Source: Taklimakanibacter sp021828105 (lineage in GTDB: Bacteria > Pseudomonadota > Alphaproteobacteria > Rhizobiales > Aestuariivirgaceae). Taken from it: a DNA stretch of 64,000 nt. Position 1 is the stretch's first letter, and each line of letters begins with the position of its first letter. Position numbers and translations under genes: made by a program. Below the pieces are notes generated by a model that worked only from the letters and a program-made list of their open reading frames with translations, had not been told where the DNA came from and did no database searches. Location of the stretch: positions 1-64,000 of the forward strand of contig JAKATG010000001.1 in assembly GCA_021828105.1 (NCBI GenBank), given 5' to 3'. Below, in pieces: positions 50,530 to 62,987 of this stretch.

Positions 50530-51787
50530 GGCAGCCCGGCCGATCAGCCTCGCGCGATCGAAAGACCTTTTCGAGACTTTAGCCTTTCATGCCCATGTGG
50601 CGCTTGCCGTCTCGGGCGGCAGCGATTCCGTGGCCCTCATGTGGCTCGCGGCGCGCTGGGCCAAGGCCGTTCCCCATGCGGCGAAGATCAGTGTACTGAC
50701 GGTCGACCATGGTCTCAGGCCGGAAGCGGTGCGGGAATGCGCGACCGTCGCAGACTGGGCCAAGGCGCTCGGCCTCGAGGCCCATATCCTCACCTCTATG
50801 GGCGAGAAGCCTGAAAGCGGGCTGCAGGCCAAGGCGCGCGAGATGCGCTATGGCCTGATGCGCGACTGGTGCCGGGCGCAAGGCGCCACGCTGCTGGTCA
50901 CCGCCCATACGCTGGAGGACCAGGCCGAGACCGTCCTCATGCGCCTTGCCCGGGGCAGCGGGATCAAAGGGCTTTCGGGCATGCGCCCGGATGAAAGGGG
51001 CGATGTACTGCTGGAACGGCCGCTGCTCGGGACAAGCCGCGCCGCGCTTCGGGCGACGCTGCAAGCGGCGGGCCATCCCTGGATCGATGATCCGAGCAAT
51101 GAAGATGAGCGCTTCGAGCGGGTGCGCCTGCGCAAGGCGGCACCGGTCCTTGGCGCCCTCGGCTTGAAGCCCGAGGCCATCGCCCGCTCGGCCGCAAGGC
51201 TCGAACGGGCACTCATCCCTCTCGAGGAGATGGCCCGGGACTTCATGGCCCGGCATGTCGAGGTGAGACGGGAAGGCTTCGCCATCGTCGATCTCACCCC
51301 CTTCCGCAAGCTCGACGACGAGATCGCCATCCACGCGCTGGAACGGCTCCTCTTGCATCTGGGCGGGGGTAGCGAGCCGCCGCGGCTGATGGCCGTCGAG
51401 GCGCTGCAAGCATGGCTCAGGCGGGGCGAAAGCCAGGTCAGGACGCTCGCCGGCTGCCGCATCGCCCGGCGCACGCGCCATCTCCTGATCGGGCGCGAGG
51501 CCGGCCGCATCAGCCCTGAGCCCGTCGCGATCGCCCCGGGCCAAAACATCTTATGGGACAACCGGTTCACGGTCTCGATCGGGAGCACCGACCACCCCTG
51601 CGCCATCGTGCCGGTCAGGACCCTCAGGCTGGCGCGCCAGCGCGACCTCCCGGCCTTCGTCCAGGAGAGCCTGCCGGCCATCCTGACCCAGGGCGAATTT
51701 GCCGCGGTACCTTCCCTTGGAATTGTGGGAAAAGCGGCGCCGCCAGGCTTCAGGCCTTTGGTGGAATTTCAGAAAATTGGCCTTTAA
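50516..51787 (+). CDS. tilS: tRNA(Ile)-lysidine synthase
   Basis: The 423-aa enzyme attaches lysine to cytidine 34 of tRNA-Ile(CAU). It has the PP-loop SGGSDSVALM near residue 37 and the following DHGLRPEA and HTLEDQAETVLMRLARGSG segments. The GTG start overlaps the cpoB stop by 14 bp and has GGAG eight bases upstream. Upstream in-frame codons belong to a cpoB shadow. Confidence 0.92.
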   Translation: MPAAEAARPISLARSKDLFETLAFHAHVALAVSGGSDSVALMWLAARWAKAVPHAAKISVLTVDHGLRPEAVRECATVADWAKALGLEAHILTSMGEKPESGLQAKAREMRYGLMRDWCRAQGATLLVTAHTLEDQAETVLMRLARGSGIKGLSGMRPDERGDVLLERPLLGTSRAALRATLQAAGHPWIDDPSNEDERFERVRLRKAAPVLGALGLKPEAIARSAARLERALIPLEEMARDFMARHVEVRREGFAIVDLTPFRKLDDEIAIHALERLLLHLGGGSEPPRLMAVEALQAWLRRGESQVRTLAGCRIARRTRHLLIGREAGRISPEPVAIAPGQNILWDNRFTVSIGSTDHPCAIVPVRTLRLARQRDLPAFVQESLPAILTQGEFAAVPSLGIVGKAAPPGFRPLVEFQKIGL

Positions 51788-51907
51788 ATCGTACCCGAAA
51801 AGCCGTTACGCTTGGCAATCCGGACCCTGATCCCTATGTTAGCTTTAACTTTTGGGCGGCAAGATCGCCCTGGTCCGGGCGTCCTGAGCCTTTGAGAGAG
51901 GAACGAC

Positions 51908-53842
<1,935 letters not shown>

Positions 53843-53851
53843 AGGTGGCAT

Positions 53852-54135
53852 TACCCTCGCCCCGCTTTAGCGGGGAGAGGGTAGGCGCCCGCCGCGACCT
53901 TGCTCCGCCGAAGCGAAGCCTCCTTGATCCAACGAAGCGAAGCCTCGGCTTCGCGAAGGCGAGAGCGGCGGGAAGGGTGAGGGGCATGGGCAGAGTAATG
54001 TCTTTCTTCGTCCCTCTTATCGCCCTTCACAGCATTCAAGCTTCTCCCTCGAACAAAATCATCCGGATGCCCCTCACCCTCCCATTGCTGCGCAATGGGC
54101 CCCTCCCTCTCCCCGCTGAAGCGGGGCGAGGGTAA
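53852..54135. repeat. Nested inverted-repeat element between ftsH and folP
   Basis: A palindromic arm (CCCTCGCCCCGCTTTAGC then GGGGAGAGGG) at 53852-53883 is repeated inverted at about 54104-54135. Inside, GGGAAGGGTGAGGGGCAT (53970-53987) has an inverted partner ATGCCCCTCACCCTCCC (54067-54083), and GAAGCGAAGCCTC occurs twice in direct orientation near 53911 and 53935. The layout suggests a non-coding MITE-like or rhizobial mosaic element. The coding potential inside is nil. Confidence 0.7.
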
Positions 54136-54140
54136 GTCGC

Positions 54141-55193
54141 ATGACTCTCTATCTCCGTCCCTTGAGCCTGCTCTACGGGCCGGATGCGCGCCGGGCGGTC
54201 GGCGCGCGCGAGGGGGGCGCGCTTGGCGGGTCGGACTTCATCGCCTTCACGCAGGTCGAGCTCATCGAGCGCGCCGGCGGGCGCATCGCAAGACGCGTCG
54301 TCTCCTACAAGGACGCGCAGGCCCATTCGGAGAAGCTCCGGTGCATCGAAGCGCGCCGTCCCGATTTCGCCGGTCTTGCTCTCGGCCGGCCGAAGCTCAT
54401 GGGCATCATCAATGTGACACCCGATTCATTCTCCGATGGCGGCCGCCTCGCCGGCCCCGACGACGCCATCGCCCATGGCAGGAGACTCGCCGAGGAGGGC
54501 GCCGACATTCTCGATGTCGGCGGAGAATCGACCAGGCCCGGTTCCGACGCCGTGTCGCTCGCGCTTGAAGCGGAACGGGTCATCCCGGTCATCCGGACGC
54601 TCGCCGATGCAGGGCATCGCCTTTCGATCGACACGCGCAAGGCGGCCTTGATGCGGGACGCCGTCGCCGCGGGTGCCGCCATCATCAACGACGTGTCGGC
54701 CTTGAGCTTCGATCCCGAAAGCCTTGGCGTCGCGGCGAAGCTCGGCTGCCCGGTCGTCCTCATGCATGCGCAAGGCGATCCGAAGACGATGCAGGACAAT
54801 CCGATTTACGAGGACGTGGCGCTCGACGTCTACGATATGCTCGAAGGGCGGATCGCCGCTTGCGAGGCCGCCGGCATCAGCCGCCACCGCATCGCCATCG
54901 ATCCCGGCATCGGCTTCGGCAAGACCTTTGCCCATAATCTGGCGCTGCTCAGCCAGCTGCCGCTGTTCCACGGCCTGGGCGCCGTCCTGCTGGTCGGCCT
55001 GTCGCGCAAGGCCTTTACCGGCGCGCTCACCGGCGAAAAGAAAGCGGGCGAGCGGGTCATGGGCTCGGTCGGGGGCGCCGTCCAGGCCGCCCTCAATGGC
55101 GCCCAGATCCTGCGCATCCATGACGTCAAGCCGACCCGGCAGGCCCTGGCGGTGGCGCTCGCCGCCGCCGATCCGGAAGCCTCCGGCATTTAA
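54141..55193 (+). CDS. folP: Dihydropteroate synthase
   Basis: The 350-aa enzyme joins pterin pyrophosphate and p-aminobenzoate in folate synthesis. Signature motifs are MGIINVTPDSFSDGG, DVGGESTRPGS, SIDTRK and VGLSRKAF. The N-terminal extension of about 90 residues (YLRPLSLLYGPDARRAV) is common in Rhizobiales. The start is immediately downstream of the palindromic element. Confidence 0.95.
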   Translation: MTLYLRPLSLLYGPDARRAVGAREGGALGGSDFIAFTQVELIERAGGRIARRVVSYKDAQAHSEKLRCIEARRPDFAGLALGRPKLMGIINVTPDSFSDGGRLAGPDDAIAHGRRLAEEGADILDVGGESTRPGSDAVSLALEAERVIPVIRTLADAGHRLSIDTRKAALMRDAVAAGAAIINDVSALSFDPESLGVAAKLGCPVVLMHAQGDPKTMQDNPIYEDVALDVYDMLEGRIAACEAAGISRHRIAIDPGIGFGKTFAHNLALLSQLPLFHGLGAVLLVGLSRKAFTGALTGEKKAGERVMGSVGGAVQAALNGAQILRIHDVKPTRQALAVALAAADPEASGI

Positions 55194-55265
55194 CCCTTGT
55201 CAGCCTGATCTGGTATAGATTAGCGGGATTGGAGACGGCTTGTCGGGTTTAACAAGAGGGTAACC

Positions 55266-56612
<1,347 letters not shown>

Positions 56613-56615
56613 CTC

Positions 56616-57542
56616 TCAGGACGAGGACTTTTCTTCGACAGGCACCGCGGCTTTCCGGCTGCGCATGCGGCTCGCGGCGATGCCGGCGAGGATGAGGAGT
56701 AGGCCGAAGCCGACACTGGCGGTCAAGGTCTCGCCCAAGACCACGGCGCCGAGGCCCAGCGCATAGACCGGCACCAGATAGTTGGAATAGGCGACGAAGC
56801 TGACGCCGGCCGAGCGCACGATGGCATAGACCAGCAAGGTGGCGGTCGCCGTCGGCACGATGCCGAGGCCGAGGACGCAGAGATAAGCGAGTGGCGTCGC
56901 GTGCGAGAGGCCGTGCGGCGCGTAGAGGACGGCGAAGATCAATCCCATGAGGCCGCCGGTGAGGCAGACGGCGGCCGCCTGTTCCAGCGGGCCCTGAAAC
57001 GGGATGCGGCGGGCGAGAAGGCTGTGCACGGCATAGCAGATGCAGGCGATGAGAATGGCGAGCTCGCCGACCAGCGCCATGCCCTGGCCTTCGAAGCGCA
57101 GAAGCTTCTCCGGGCCGAGCACGATCATGAGACCGATGAAGCCGGTGACGAAGCCCAGGCTCTTCATGCGGGTCAGCTTCTCATCGGGCAGGAAAATATG
57201 AGCGAGCACGATGACGAAAAGCGGAATGGATCCCATGAGCACGCCGGAGAGACCGGAAGAGATGAACTGGGTGCCCCAGGAAATGAGAAAGAAGGGGATG
57301 GCGTGACCGATCAGGCCAAGACCGGCAAACCATGTCCATAAGCGCTTGTTCCGCGGCCATTGCCGCCGGGTCAGCGTCACGATGACAGCAAGGAACACGC
57401 CGCCAACCAGGAGACGCAGCGCCATAACCCAGGCCGGATCGATCGACGCTACGGCAATTTTCGTCATGGCGAAGGACGAACCCCACGTCACCACGAGTGC
57501 TGCGAGCGTGATCCAGTCTCTTGTCGTAGCGGCGGGTGTCAT
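56616..57542 (-). CDS. EamA/DMT-family exporter
   Basis: The 308-aa protein has ten hydrophobic segments in two EamA repeats (first half about 10-140, second about 155-290), typical of drug/metabolite transporters exporting amino acids or other small molecules. It is convergent with glmM (3 bp between stops). The ATG MTPAATTRDWITL was chosen over a TTG five codons upstream. Confidence 0.87.
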   Translation of the reverse strand: MTPAATTRDWITLAALVVTWGSSFAMTKIAVASIDPAWVMALRLLVGGVFLAVIVTLTRRQWPRNKRLWTWFAGLGLIGHAIPFFLISWGTQFISSGLSGVLMGSIPLFVIVLAHIFLPDEKLTRMKSLGFVTGFIGLMIVLGPEKLLRFEGQGMALVGELAILIACICYAVHSLLARRIPFQGPLEQAAAVCLTGGLMGLIFAVLYAPHGLSHATPLAYLCVLGLGIVPTATATLLVYAIVRSAGVSFVAYSNYLVPVYALGLGAVVLGETLTASVGFGLLLILAGIAASRMRSRKAAVPVEEKSSS

Positions 57543-57745
57543 GATGCCGCAGTCCAATAAGGGACAGTCAGTACACGGTCAATGACGTGTCCTGTTCAGA
57601 CACAGGAAAGCGTGATGTTTTTACAACAGTTCTGAACTGCCTTTTTGCTGCCCGATTGGGGCCCGGCTCCTGTCACAGCCCGCTCCTAACTAGGAACCAT
57701 CACGAGGGACGTGAATTACCGGGGAACCGGGAGAGGAGAATATCA

Positions 57746-58315
57746 ATGAAGTGTTTGAAGCTCGCTTTGCTTGCTACCGCGATGACCGCAGGACTCGCCG
57801 TCGCAGCGCAGGCCGCCGATCCGAACGTGCCGGAGCCGGAACCGACCCCGACTCCCGAGCAGTATCAGGCGATGGGCTTTTATCTGCGCGGCGATCTCGG
57901 CTGGTCGTTCCTGGACTGGGGCGACAAAGACAACGCCTTCGCCGTCGGCGGCGGTGTCGGCTATCAGTTCAACGATTATCTGCGCTCGGATCTGCGCGTC
58001 GACTGGTCGGGCAACTATGATGTCGGCGATGACGCCAATGCCAGCCTGACGACCGTCCTCGGCAACATCTACTTCGACTGGAAGAACGATTCGATCTTCA
58101 CGCCCTATATCGGCGCCGGCGCCGGTTACGGCTGGGTCGATGCCGATCACGGCCTGAGCGACGACGGCTTCGCCTATGCCTTGATGGCGGGTGCGTCGAT
58201 CGACCTGTCGGAGAGCATCGCGCTCGACGTCGGCTATCGCTATCGCGAATTGATGATCAGCGGCGAGGATCCCGCCGATCACTCCGGTCTCGCCGGTATC
58301 CGCTTCAAGTTTTGA
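57746..58315 (+). CDS. Small outer-membrane beta-barrel protein
   Basis: The 189-aa protein begins with a signal peptide (MKCLKLALLATAMTAGLAVAAQA) and has a Pro/Glu-rich stretch, then eight-strand-barrel-like repeats ending in ...AGIRFKF with a C-terminal Phe. It resembles the Omp25/OmpW-type porins of Alphaproteobacteria (opacity-like family). The start follows GAGAGGAG; a terminator follows. Confidence 0.82.
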   Translation: MKCLKLALLATAMTAGLAVAAQAADPNVPEPEPTPTPEQYQAMGFYLRGDLGWSFLDWGDKDNAFAVGGGVGYQFNDYLRSDLRVDWSGNYDVGDDANASLTTVLGNIYFDWKNDSIFTPYIGAGAGYGWVDADHGLSDDGFAYALMAGASIDLSESIALDVGYRYRELMISGEDPADHSGLAGIRFKF

Positions 58316-58349
58316 GGCGCGATCGAGAGATCTCGCTTGAAGAACTATG

Positions 58350-58378
58350 GCGGCGGTGGCGAAATCCACCGCCGCTTT
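58350..58378. terminator. Bidirectional rho-independent terminator
   Basis: GCGGCGGTGG and CCACCGCCGC form a perfect 10-bp stem around CGAAAT, with TTT after it on the plus strand. It lies between the convergent beta-barrel and dehydrogenase genes and could serve both. Confidence 0.75.
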
Positions 58379-58383
58379 GCATT

Positions 58384-59640
58384 TCACCAGAAGCTTCGGG
58401 CGAGGCGGAAGGGCGAGCCGTCCGCGGGCTCGCGCCCCATGATGATGGCGGTCATCAGGCGCGCCGAGCCGCAGGCCAGCGTCCAGCCCAGCGCGCCATG
58501 ACCGCTATTGACATAGAGCCCTGAGATCTGGATGGCATCGATGATCGGCAGCCCATCCGGCGTCATCGGCCGCAAGCCCGCCCAGGGCGACAGATCGTCC
58601 GGCATCGTCATGCCGGGAAACAGCGCCGTCACGGCCCGCTTCAGATTGTCAATGCGCTGCGGCCGGATCGCGCCGTCATAGCCGGCGAATTCAACCGTTC
58701 CGGCGATCCTCAAGCGATCGCCCAGAGGCGTCACGCCAATATGCGCCAGATCATCGACGATCGGCCGGCGGGGCAGGAAGCCGATATCGCTCTTGCTGAG
58801 CGAGATCGAATAACCCTTGACCGGCATGATCGGCACACGGATGCCGAGAGGCCCGAGCAGCGCAGGCGTGCGCGGGCCGGCGCAAATCACGACATAACGC
58901 GCTTTCATCAAGGTCTCGGCCGTGCGCAGGCCGGAAATCTTCCCGTTTTCGACGACAAGGCTCGCGAGCCTCGTGCCAAAGTGGCAGGCGACATCGAGCT
59001 TGCGGCTGGCCTCCTCGACAGCGCGTGAGAAGCGCCAGGCGTCGCCCCAGGCATCATTGGGCAGGAGCAGGCCGCCACACAGGCTGGATGCGATGGGAGC
59101 GAGGCTCGGCTCCATCGCCACCGTCGTGTCGGCGTCGAGCGTCCTGGTCTCGATGGCGAGGCCCTGCAGCAACTCGACATAGCGATCACGAGCGGCGAGG
59201 CCCGCCTCATCCCTGTAGATCGCGAGCAGCCCGCCACGACCCAAGGGGAAGTCGATCATGCGCTGGGCGATGAGGCCGTCGAGCTCCTCCAGGCTCTCGC
59301 GCGCGAAATGCGTCAAGGTCTTCGATAATCGCAGATGCGCTGCCGGCCGGCAGTTCGCGGCAAATTTCAAACCCCACAGGCCGAGCCGCGGTATCGCTTC
59401 CGGCCGCATCAGCAGCGGCGCGTCCTCGCGGCCGATCCAGCGCAGCAGCAGCTTCAGAGCGGCGGGCGAGGACCACGGCATCGCCGTCGACGGCGTCACC
59501 AAACCGCCATTGGCGAAGCTCGTGCTCAATCCGGCCCCCTGCTGCTCGTCGATGACGGCGACCGAGAGGCCCTCGCGGGCGAGGTAGAGCGCCGTCGTCA
59601 TGCCGACGACGCCCGCCCCGACGACGATCACGTCGTGCAA
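58384..59640 (-). CDS. dadA: D-amino-acid dehydrogenase (DadA-like)
   Basis: The 418-aa flavoprotein has an N-terminal FAD-binding HDVIVVGAGVVGMTTALYLA and the DAO-type C-terminus RPMTPDGLPIIDAIQ and NSGHGALGWTLACGSA. It oxidises D-amino acids to imino acids. A TTG start four bases after the ridA stop fits the family length; an ATG 48 nt earlier would overlap ridA. The operon supplies a RidA to deal with the imine and a possible racemase/epimerase-type enzyme. Confidence 0.86.
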   Translation of the reverse strand: MHDVIVVGAGVVGMTTALYLAREGLSVAVIDEQQGAGLSTSFANGGLVTPSTAMPWSSPAALKLLLRWIGREDAPLLMRPEAIPRLGLWGLKFAANCRPAAHLRLSKTLTHFARESLEELDGLIAQRMIDFPLGRGGLLAIYRDEAGLAARDRYVELLQGLAIETRTLDADTTVAMEPSLAPIASSLCGGLLLPNDAWGDAWRFSRAVEEASRKLDVACHFGTRLASLVVENGKISGLRTAETLMKARYVVICAGPRTPALLGPLGIRVPIMPVKGYSISLSKSDIGFLPRRPIVDDLAHIGVTPLGDRLRIAGTVEFAGYDGAIRPQRIDNLKRAVTALFPGMTMPDDLSPWAGLRPMTPDGLPIIDAIQISGLYVNSGHGALGWTLACGSARLMTAIIMGREPADGSPFRLARSFW

Positions 59641-59644
59641 GAGT

Positions 59645-60019
59645 TTACCCGCCGATGTGAGCGTAGGCGACGATCTCGATCCGGGCATCGGGCACCATCA
59701 GGCCTGCCACCACGGTCGCGCGATTGGGAAAGGGCTGCTTGAAGAAGGTCCGATAGACCTCGTTCATCCCGGCGAAGTCGTTCTTGTCGGGCAAATAGAT
59801 GAGGACCTGCGTGACATCATCCATGGTGCCGCCGGCGGCCTCGACGGTGCGCTTCAGGTTTTGAAGCGTCAGCTGCGCTTGCGCCTTGATGTCGCCGGTC
59901 TCGATGCTGCCGTCCTCGCGGATCGGGATATGGGCGGTATAGAGGACGTTGCCGCCCTTCGTCGCCCATTCGATCGGCGCCTTGTCGCTCGGCAAATGGG
60001 TTTTTACGACTTTTCGCAT
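59645..60019 (-). CDS. RidA-family imine/enamine deaminase
   Basis: The 124-aa trimeric protein is a YjgF/YER057c/UK114 member with GDIKAQAQLTLQNLKRTVEAAG and the ending VPDARIEIVAYA, whose conserved Arg binds the substrate carboxylate. It hydrolyses reactive imines, which a D-amino-acid dehydrogenase would generate. The ATG after AGGAGAAA was chosen; a longer frame upstream lacks family features. Confidence 0.92.
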   Translation of the reverse strand: MRKVVKTHLPSDKAPIEWATKGGNVLYTAHIPIREDGSIETGDIKAQAQLTLQNLKRTVEAAGGTMDDVTQVLIYLPDKNDFAGMNEVYRTFFKQPFPNRATVVAGLMVPDARIEIVAYAHIGG

Positions 60020-60050
60020 CGTTTTCTCCTGTCTTGCTAGGTTGGGAAGC

Positions 60051-61199
60051 TTAGTTGGCGCCGGCCCAGGGCAGGAACTGCCCATCTTTCTCGAAAGCGC
60101 GGTGATAGAAATCGAGCTTGTCCTGGTCGATCGCGATGCCGAGACCCGGTGCCTCGGAGGCTTGCCAGGATGGACCCGAGGCGATCGGCAAAGGCGCCGT
60201 CACGATGTCATCGGCAAGCACGGAAGCGGTCTGCTGATGCCCGCCGATGCCGTTGCCGATGGTGAGGAGTGCCTGCTGATGGGCCGCCGCCGCTATGCCG
60301 AATTCGCCATGCGTATGCTTGCAGACGGTGATGCCGGCAAGGCCCGCAGTGCGGCTCAAGGTGATGAAGGCTCTGAGCGAGCCGACCCAATAGCTGGAGA
60401 AGCACAGGACGTCGGCTGCCGCATGATGGATGACTTCCATCACATTGTTCTCGCCGTCGAGGCCTTCATTGGCGCAAAGCGGCAGGGGCAGCTTGCGCTT
60501 GAAATCAGCCATGAGACGGATCGGATGCGCTTTGACCGGGGCTTCGATGAAGTCGAGGTCGAATTCGGCATCCCAGCGGGTGAGGAGCTTCGCCGCCTGG
60601 GGCTGTGTCCAGGCCTCATTGGCGTCGATCCTGAGCCTCGAGCGCGGGCCGATCGCACGCCGCACGGCGCGCAACATGCGCTCATCGTCCTGAGGCTCGA
60701 GGCCTACCTTGAGATAGAAATGCGCATAGCCCTGTGCCAGCGCCGCCGCGCATTGGCGCGCGAGGTCCGTCTCGTCGGCGCGCTGCAGATAGCAGAAATA
60801 GGTGACCGGCTCCGTGCTCGCGAGGCCGCCGAGGAGACGCCATAGCGGCGTGCCGAGGGCGCGAGCGGAAATATCGAGCATCGCCATGTCGAGCCCGGCA
60901 TAGGCGAAATTGCCGGTATGCAGGCGATAGTCCCAGAGGCCGGTCTGAAACACCGCCTTGCGGATCAGCTCGCCATTGCGCGGATCCTTGCCGATGACGA
61001 GCGGCAGCATGGCGCGTGCCGCCGCGGCGACCGAGGCGGTATCGGCACCGCTGCAGCATTCGCCCCAGCCGACGAGACCGTCATCGGTCTCCATCCTGAC
61101 GACGACGTCGCTGACACCCTGCCGGGCCACGCGCGCGCTCATCTCGACATGGGTGTAGGGGATGGAAACGGGAAGGAGGTCGACTTTGGCGATTTTCAT
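60051..61199 (-). CDS. Enolase-superfamily enzyme (mandelate racemase/muconate lactonizing type)
   Basis: The 382-aa protein has the two-domain enolase-superfamily layout. Metal-ligand candidates are Asp in RIDANEAW, Glu in DFIEAPV and Glu in CANEGLDG. A Lys in FYLKVGLEP and the His in CKHTHGEFG resemble the catalytic positions of the mandelate racemase/glucarate dehydratase branch. It may epimerise or dehydrate the substrate imported by the adjacent ABC transporter. Its start overlaps the ATPase stop as ATGA. Confidence 0.88.
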   Translation of the reverse strand: MKIAKVDLLPVSIPYTHVEMSARVARQGVSDVVVRMETDDGLVGWGECCSGADTASVAAAARAMLPLVIGKDPRNGELIRKAVFQTGLWDYRLHTGNFAYAGLDMAMLDISARALGTPLWRLLGGLASTEPVTYFCYLQRADETDLARQCAAALAQGYAHFYLKVGLEPQDDERMLRAVRRAIGPRSRLRIDANEAWTQPQAAKLLTRWDAEFDLDFIEAPVKAHPIRLMADFKRKLPLPLCANEGLDGENNVMEVIHHAAADVLCFSSYWVGSLRAFITLSRTAGLAGITVCKHTHGEFGIAAAAHQQALLTIGNGIGGHQQTASVLADDIVTAPLPIASGPSWQASEAPGLGIAIDQDKLDFYHRAFEKDGQFLPWAGAN

Positions 61200-61987
61200 G
61201 GCGTGGTCTCGGGCCTTGCCGGCCCGTCATTCGAGAGCGTGCGCAGGAACTGGCGCATGCGGTCGGTCGGGTTGTCGAAGAGCACGTCGCGCGGCTTGCC
61301 GTCGGCGGCGATGCGGCCGTGATCCATGAACAGGATCCGATCGGCGACGTCGGCGGCGAACCTCACCTCATGCGTGACGATCAGCATCGTCATGCCGTCG
61401 GCGGCGAGGCTGCGCATGACATTGAGGACCTCGCCCACGAGCTCGGGGTCGAGAGCCGAGGTCGGCTCGTCGAAGAGAATGAGCTTGGGCTGCATGGCGA
61501 GGACGCGGGCGATGGCGACACGCTGCTGCTGGCCGCCCGAGAGGGCGTCGGGCATCGAGTCGGCCTTGGCGGCGAGGCCTACGCGCGTAAGCATCTGGCG
61601 GGCGAGCGTTTCGGCCTCGGCGCGCGGCAGCTTGCGCACCAGGCGCGGCGCCAAAGCGACATTATTAAGCGCGCTCAGATGCGAGAACAGATTGAAGCGC
61701 TGGAACACGAAGCCGATATCGGCGCGCTCCTTGGCGAGCGCCCGGTCGCTTTCATAGCGCTCGCGCCCGCCGGCGAGTTTCGCGCCGAAACGCCTGCCGT
61801 CGATCTCGATGCTGCCGCCCGTCGGGCGATCGAGGAAGTTGATGCAGCGAAGCATCGTGGTCTTGCCGGAGCCCGACGGCCCCAGGATGGCGATCTTCTG
61901 GCCGCGCTCGACCTCGAAGGTCACGCGGTCCAGCACCGTCACCGGCCCGAAGCTCTTGCAGAGATCTGTCACGCGCAGAATAGGCAT
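61196..61987 (-). CDS. Polar amino acid ABC transporter ATPase
   Basis: The 263-aa ATPase has Walker A GPSGSGKTT, the Q-loop QRFNLFSHLSALNN, signature LSGGQQQRVAIARVLA and Walker B LILFDEPTSALD, then H-loop VTHEVRFA. The wording is that of HisP/GlnQ-type importers. It overlaps the enolase-superfamily gene by 4 bp and shares the operon with a binding protein and two permeases. Confidence 0.93.
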   Translation of the reverse strand: MPILRVTDLCKSFGPVTVLDRVTFEVERGQKIAILGPSGSGKTTMLRCINFLDRPTGGSIEIDGRRFGAKLAGGRERYESDRALAKERADIGFVFQRFNLFSHLSALNNVALAPRLVRKLPRAEAETLARQMLTRVGLAAKADSMPDALSGGQQQRVAIARVLAMQPKLILFDEPTSALDPELVGEVLNVMRSLAADGMTMLIVTHEVRFAADVADRILFMDHGRIAADGKPRDVLFDNPTDRMRQFLRTLSNDGPARPETTP

Positions 61988-62045
61988 CCGCTTGCTCGTT
62001 TGAGAGCGGGCGTCCGGCCAGCGGACGCCCGCCCGTCATCCTTCC

Positions 62046-62960
62046 TTATTTCGCAAAGCAGGAGTCTGCCGCCACCGGCGCCTTCCAGCCTTCCGGCCGG
62101 TCGACGCCGACACGGTAATTGTCGGCCGGCGGATCGAACCAGGCCTTGTCGCCGAGACCATAGGCGGCCATGGACTTCACATTGGCGCAGCTCGCCCAGA
62201 TCTTGCCGATCTCCACATTGATCGCGTCCGCCAAAGCCTTGCGGGTCGTCGGCGTCGCGAAGATCGAATAATATTTCTTCGACATGATCGGATATTTCTC
62301 GGGCTCGGGCTGCACCGCCACCTGGTGAATGTTCCATTCCGGATGCTGCTTGATGGCATATTCGACGAGGGCCGGATCGAGGATGCCGATATCGAGGCGG
62401 CCGGCGACGATGTCGCGCATCACCGCATCCTGCGTGTCATAGAGCTTCACCTCGCCGATGCCCTCGACCGCCTTGAGCTCGGGGACGAGGGTGAAGCCAG
62501 ACACGGTGCCGACGACCCGGCCTTTCATGTCGGCGAAGGTGTTCCAGTTCGTGTCCTTCTTCTGGATCAGCAGCGTGCCGAAATAATAGACGGGATCGGA
62601 CAGCAGCATCACTTTCGAGCGCTCTTCCGTCCAGCCGACCGAGCCGATCAGGGCATCGACCTGGCCCTGCTTCGTCGCCTGGATGAGAGCGTTCCATTCC
62701 ATCGATTTCATCTCGATCTCGAGGCCGAGATTCTTGGCGATCTCGACGGCGAGGTCGCCGTCGGTGCCGATGAGCTTGCCGTCCTTGGTGCCGGTCATCG
62801 GCATGTCGCCCAGCATGCCGATGGTGAGCTTGCCGGGAGCGAGGGTTTCAATGTTGTCGGCGAAGGCGGAGTTTGCGGCCAGCGCGCCGAAAGCGAGGCC
62901 GGCGCATAGCAGCGCCATGCGGCGGGACAGAGGCGATGAGGCACTTTTTACTCTCGACAT
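62046..62960 (-). CDS. ABC transporter periplasmic binding protein
   Basis: The 304-aa product has a signal peptide (MALLCAGLAFGALAANSAFA) and a family-3 solute-binding fold: GKLIGTDGDLAVEIAKNLG, MKSMEWNALIQATKQGQVDALIGSVGWTEERS and a C-terminal hinge region. It binds an amino acid or related compound. It lies between the ATPase and permease genes. Confidence 0.92.
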   Translation of the reverse strand: MSRVKSASSPLSRRMALLCAGLAFGALAANSAFADNIETLAPGKLTIGMLGDMPMTGTKDGKLIGTDGDLAVEIAKNLGLEIEMKSMEWNALIQATKQGQVDALIGSVGWTEERSKVMLLSDPVYYFGTLLIQKKDTNWNTFADMKGRVVGTVSGFTLVPELKAVEGIGEVKLYDTQDAVMRDIVAGRLDIGILDPALVEYAIKQHPEWNIHQVAVQPEPEKYPIMSKKYYSIFATPTTRKALADAINVEIGKIWASCANVKSMAAYGLGDKAWFDPPADNYRVGVDRPEGWKAPVAADSCFAK

Positions 62961-62987
62961 GGTTTCCTCCTGGGTTGAACGCTCTTT

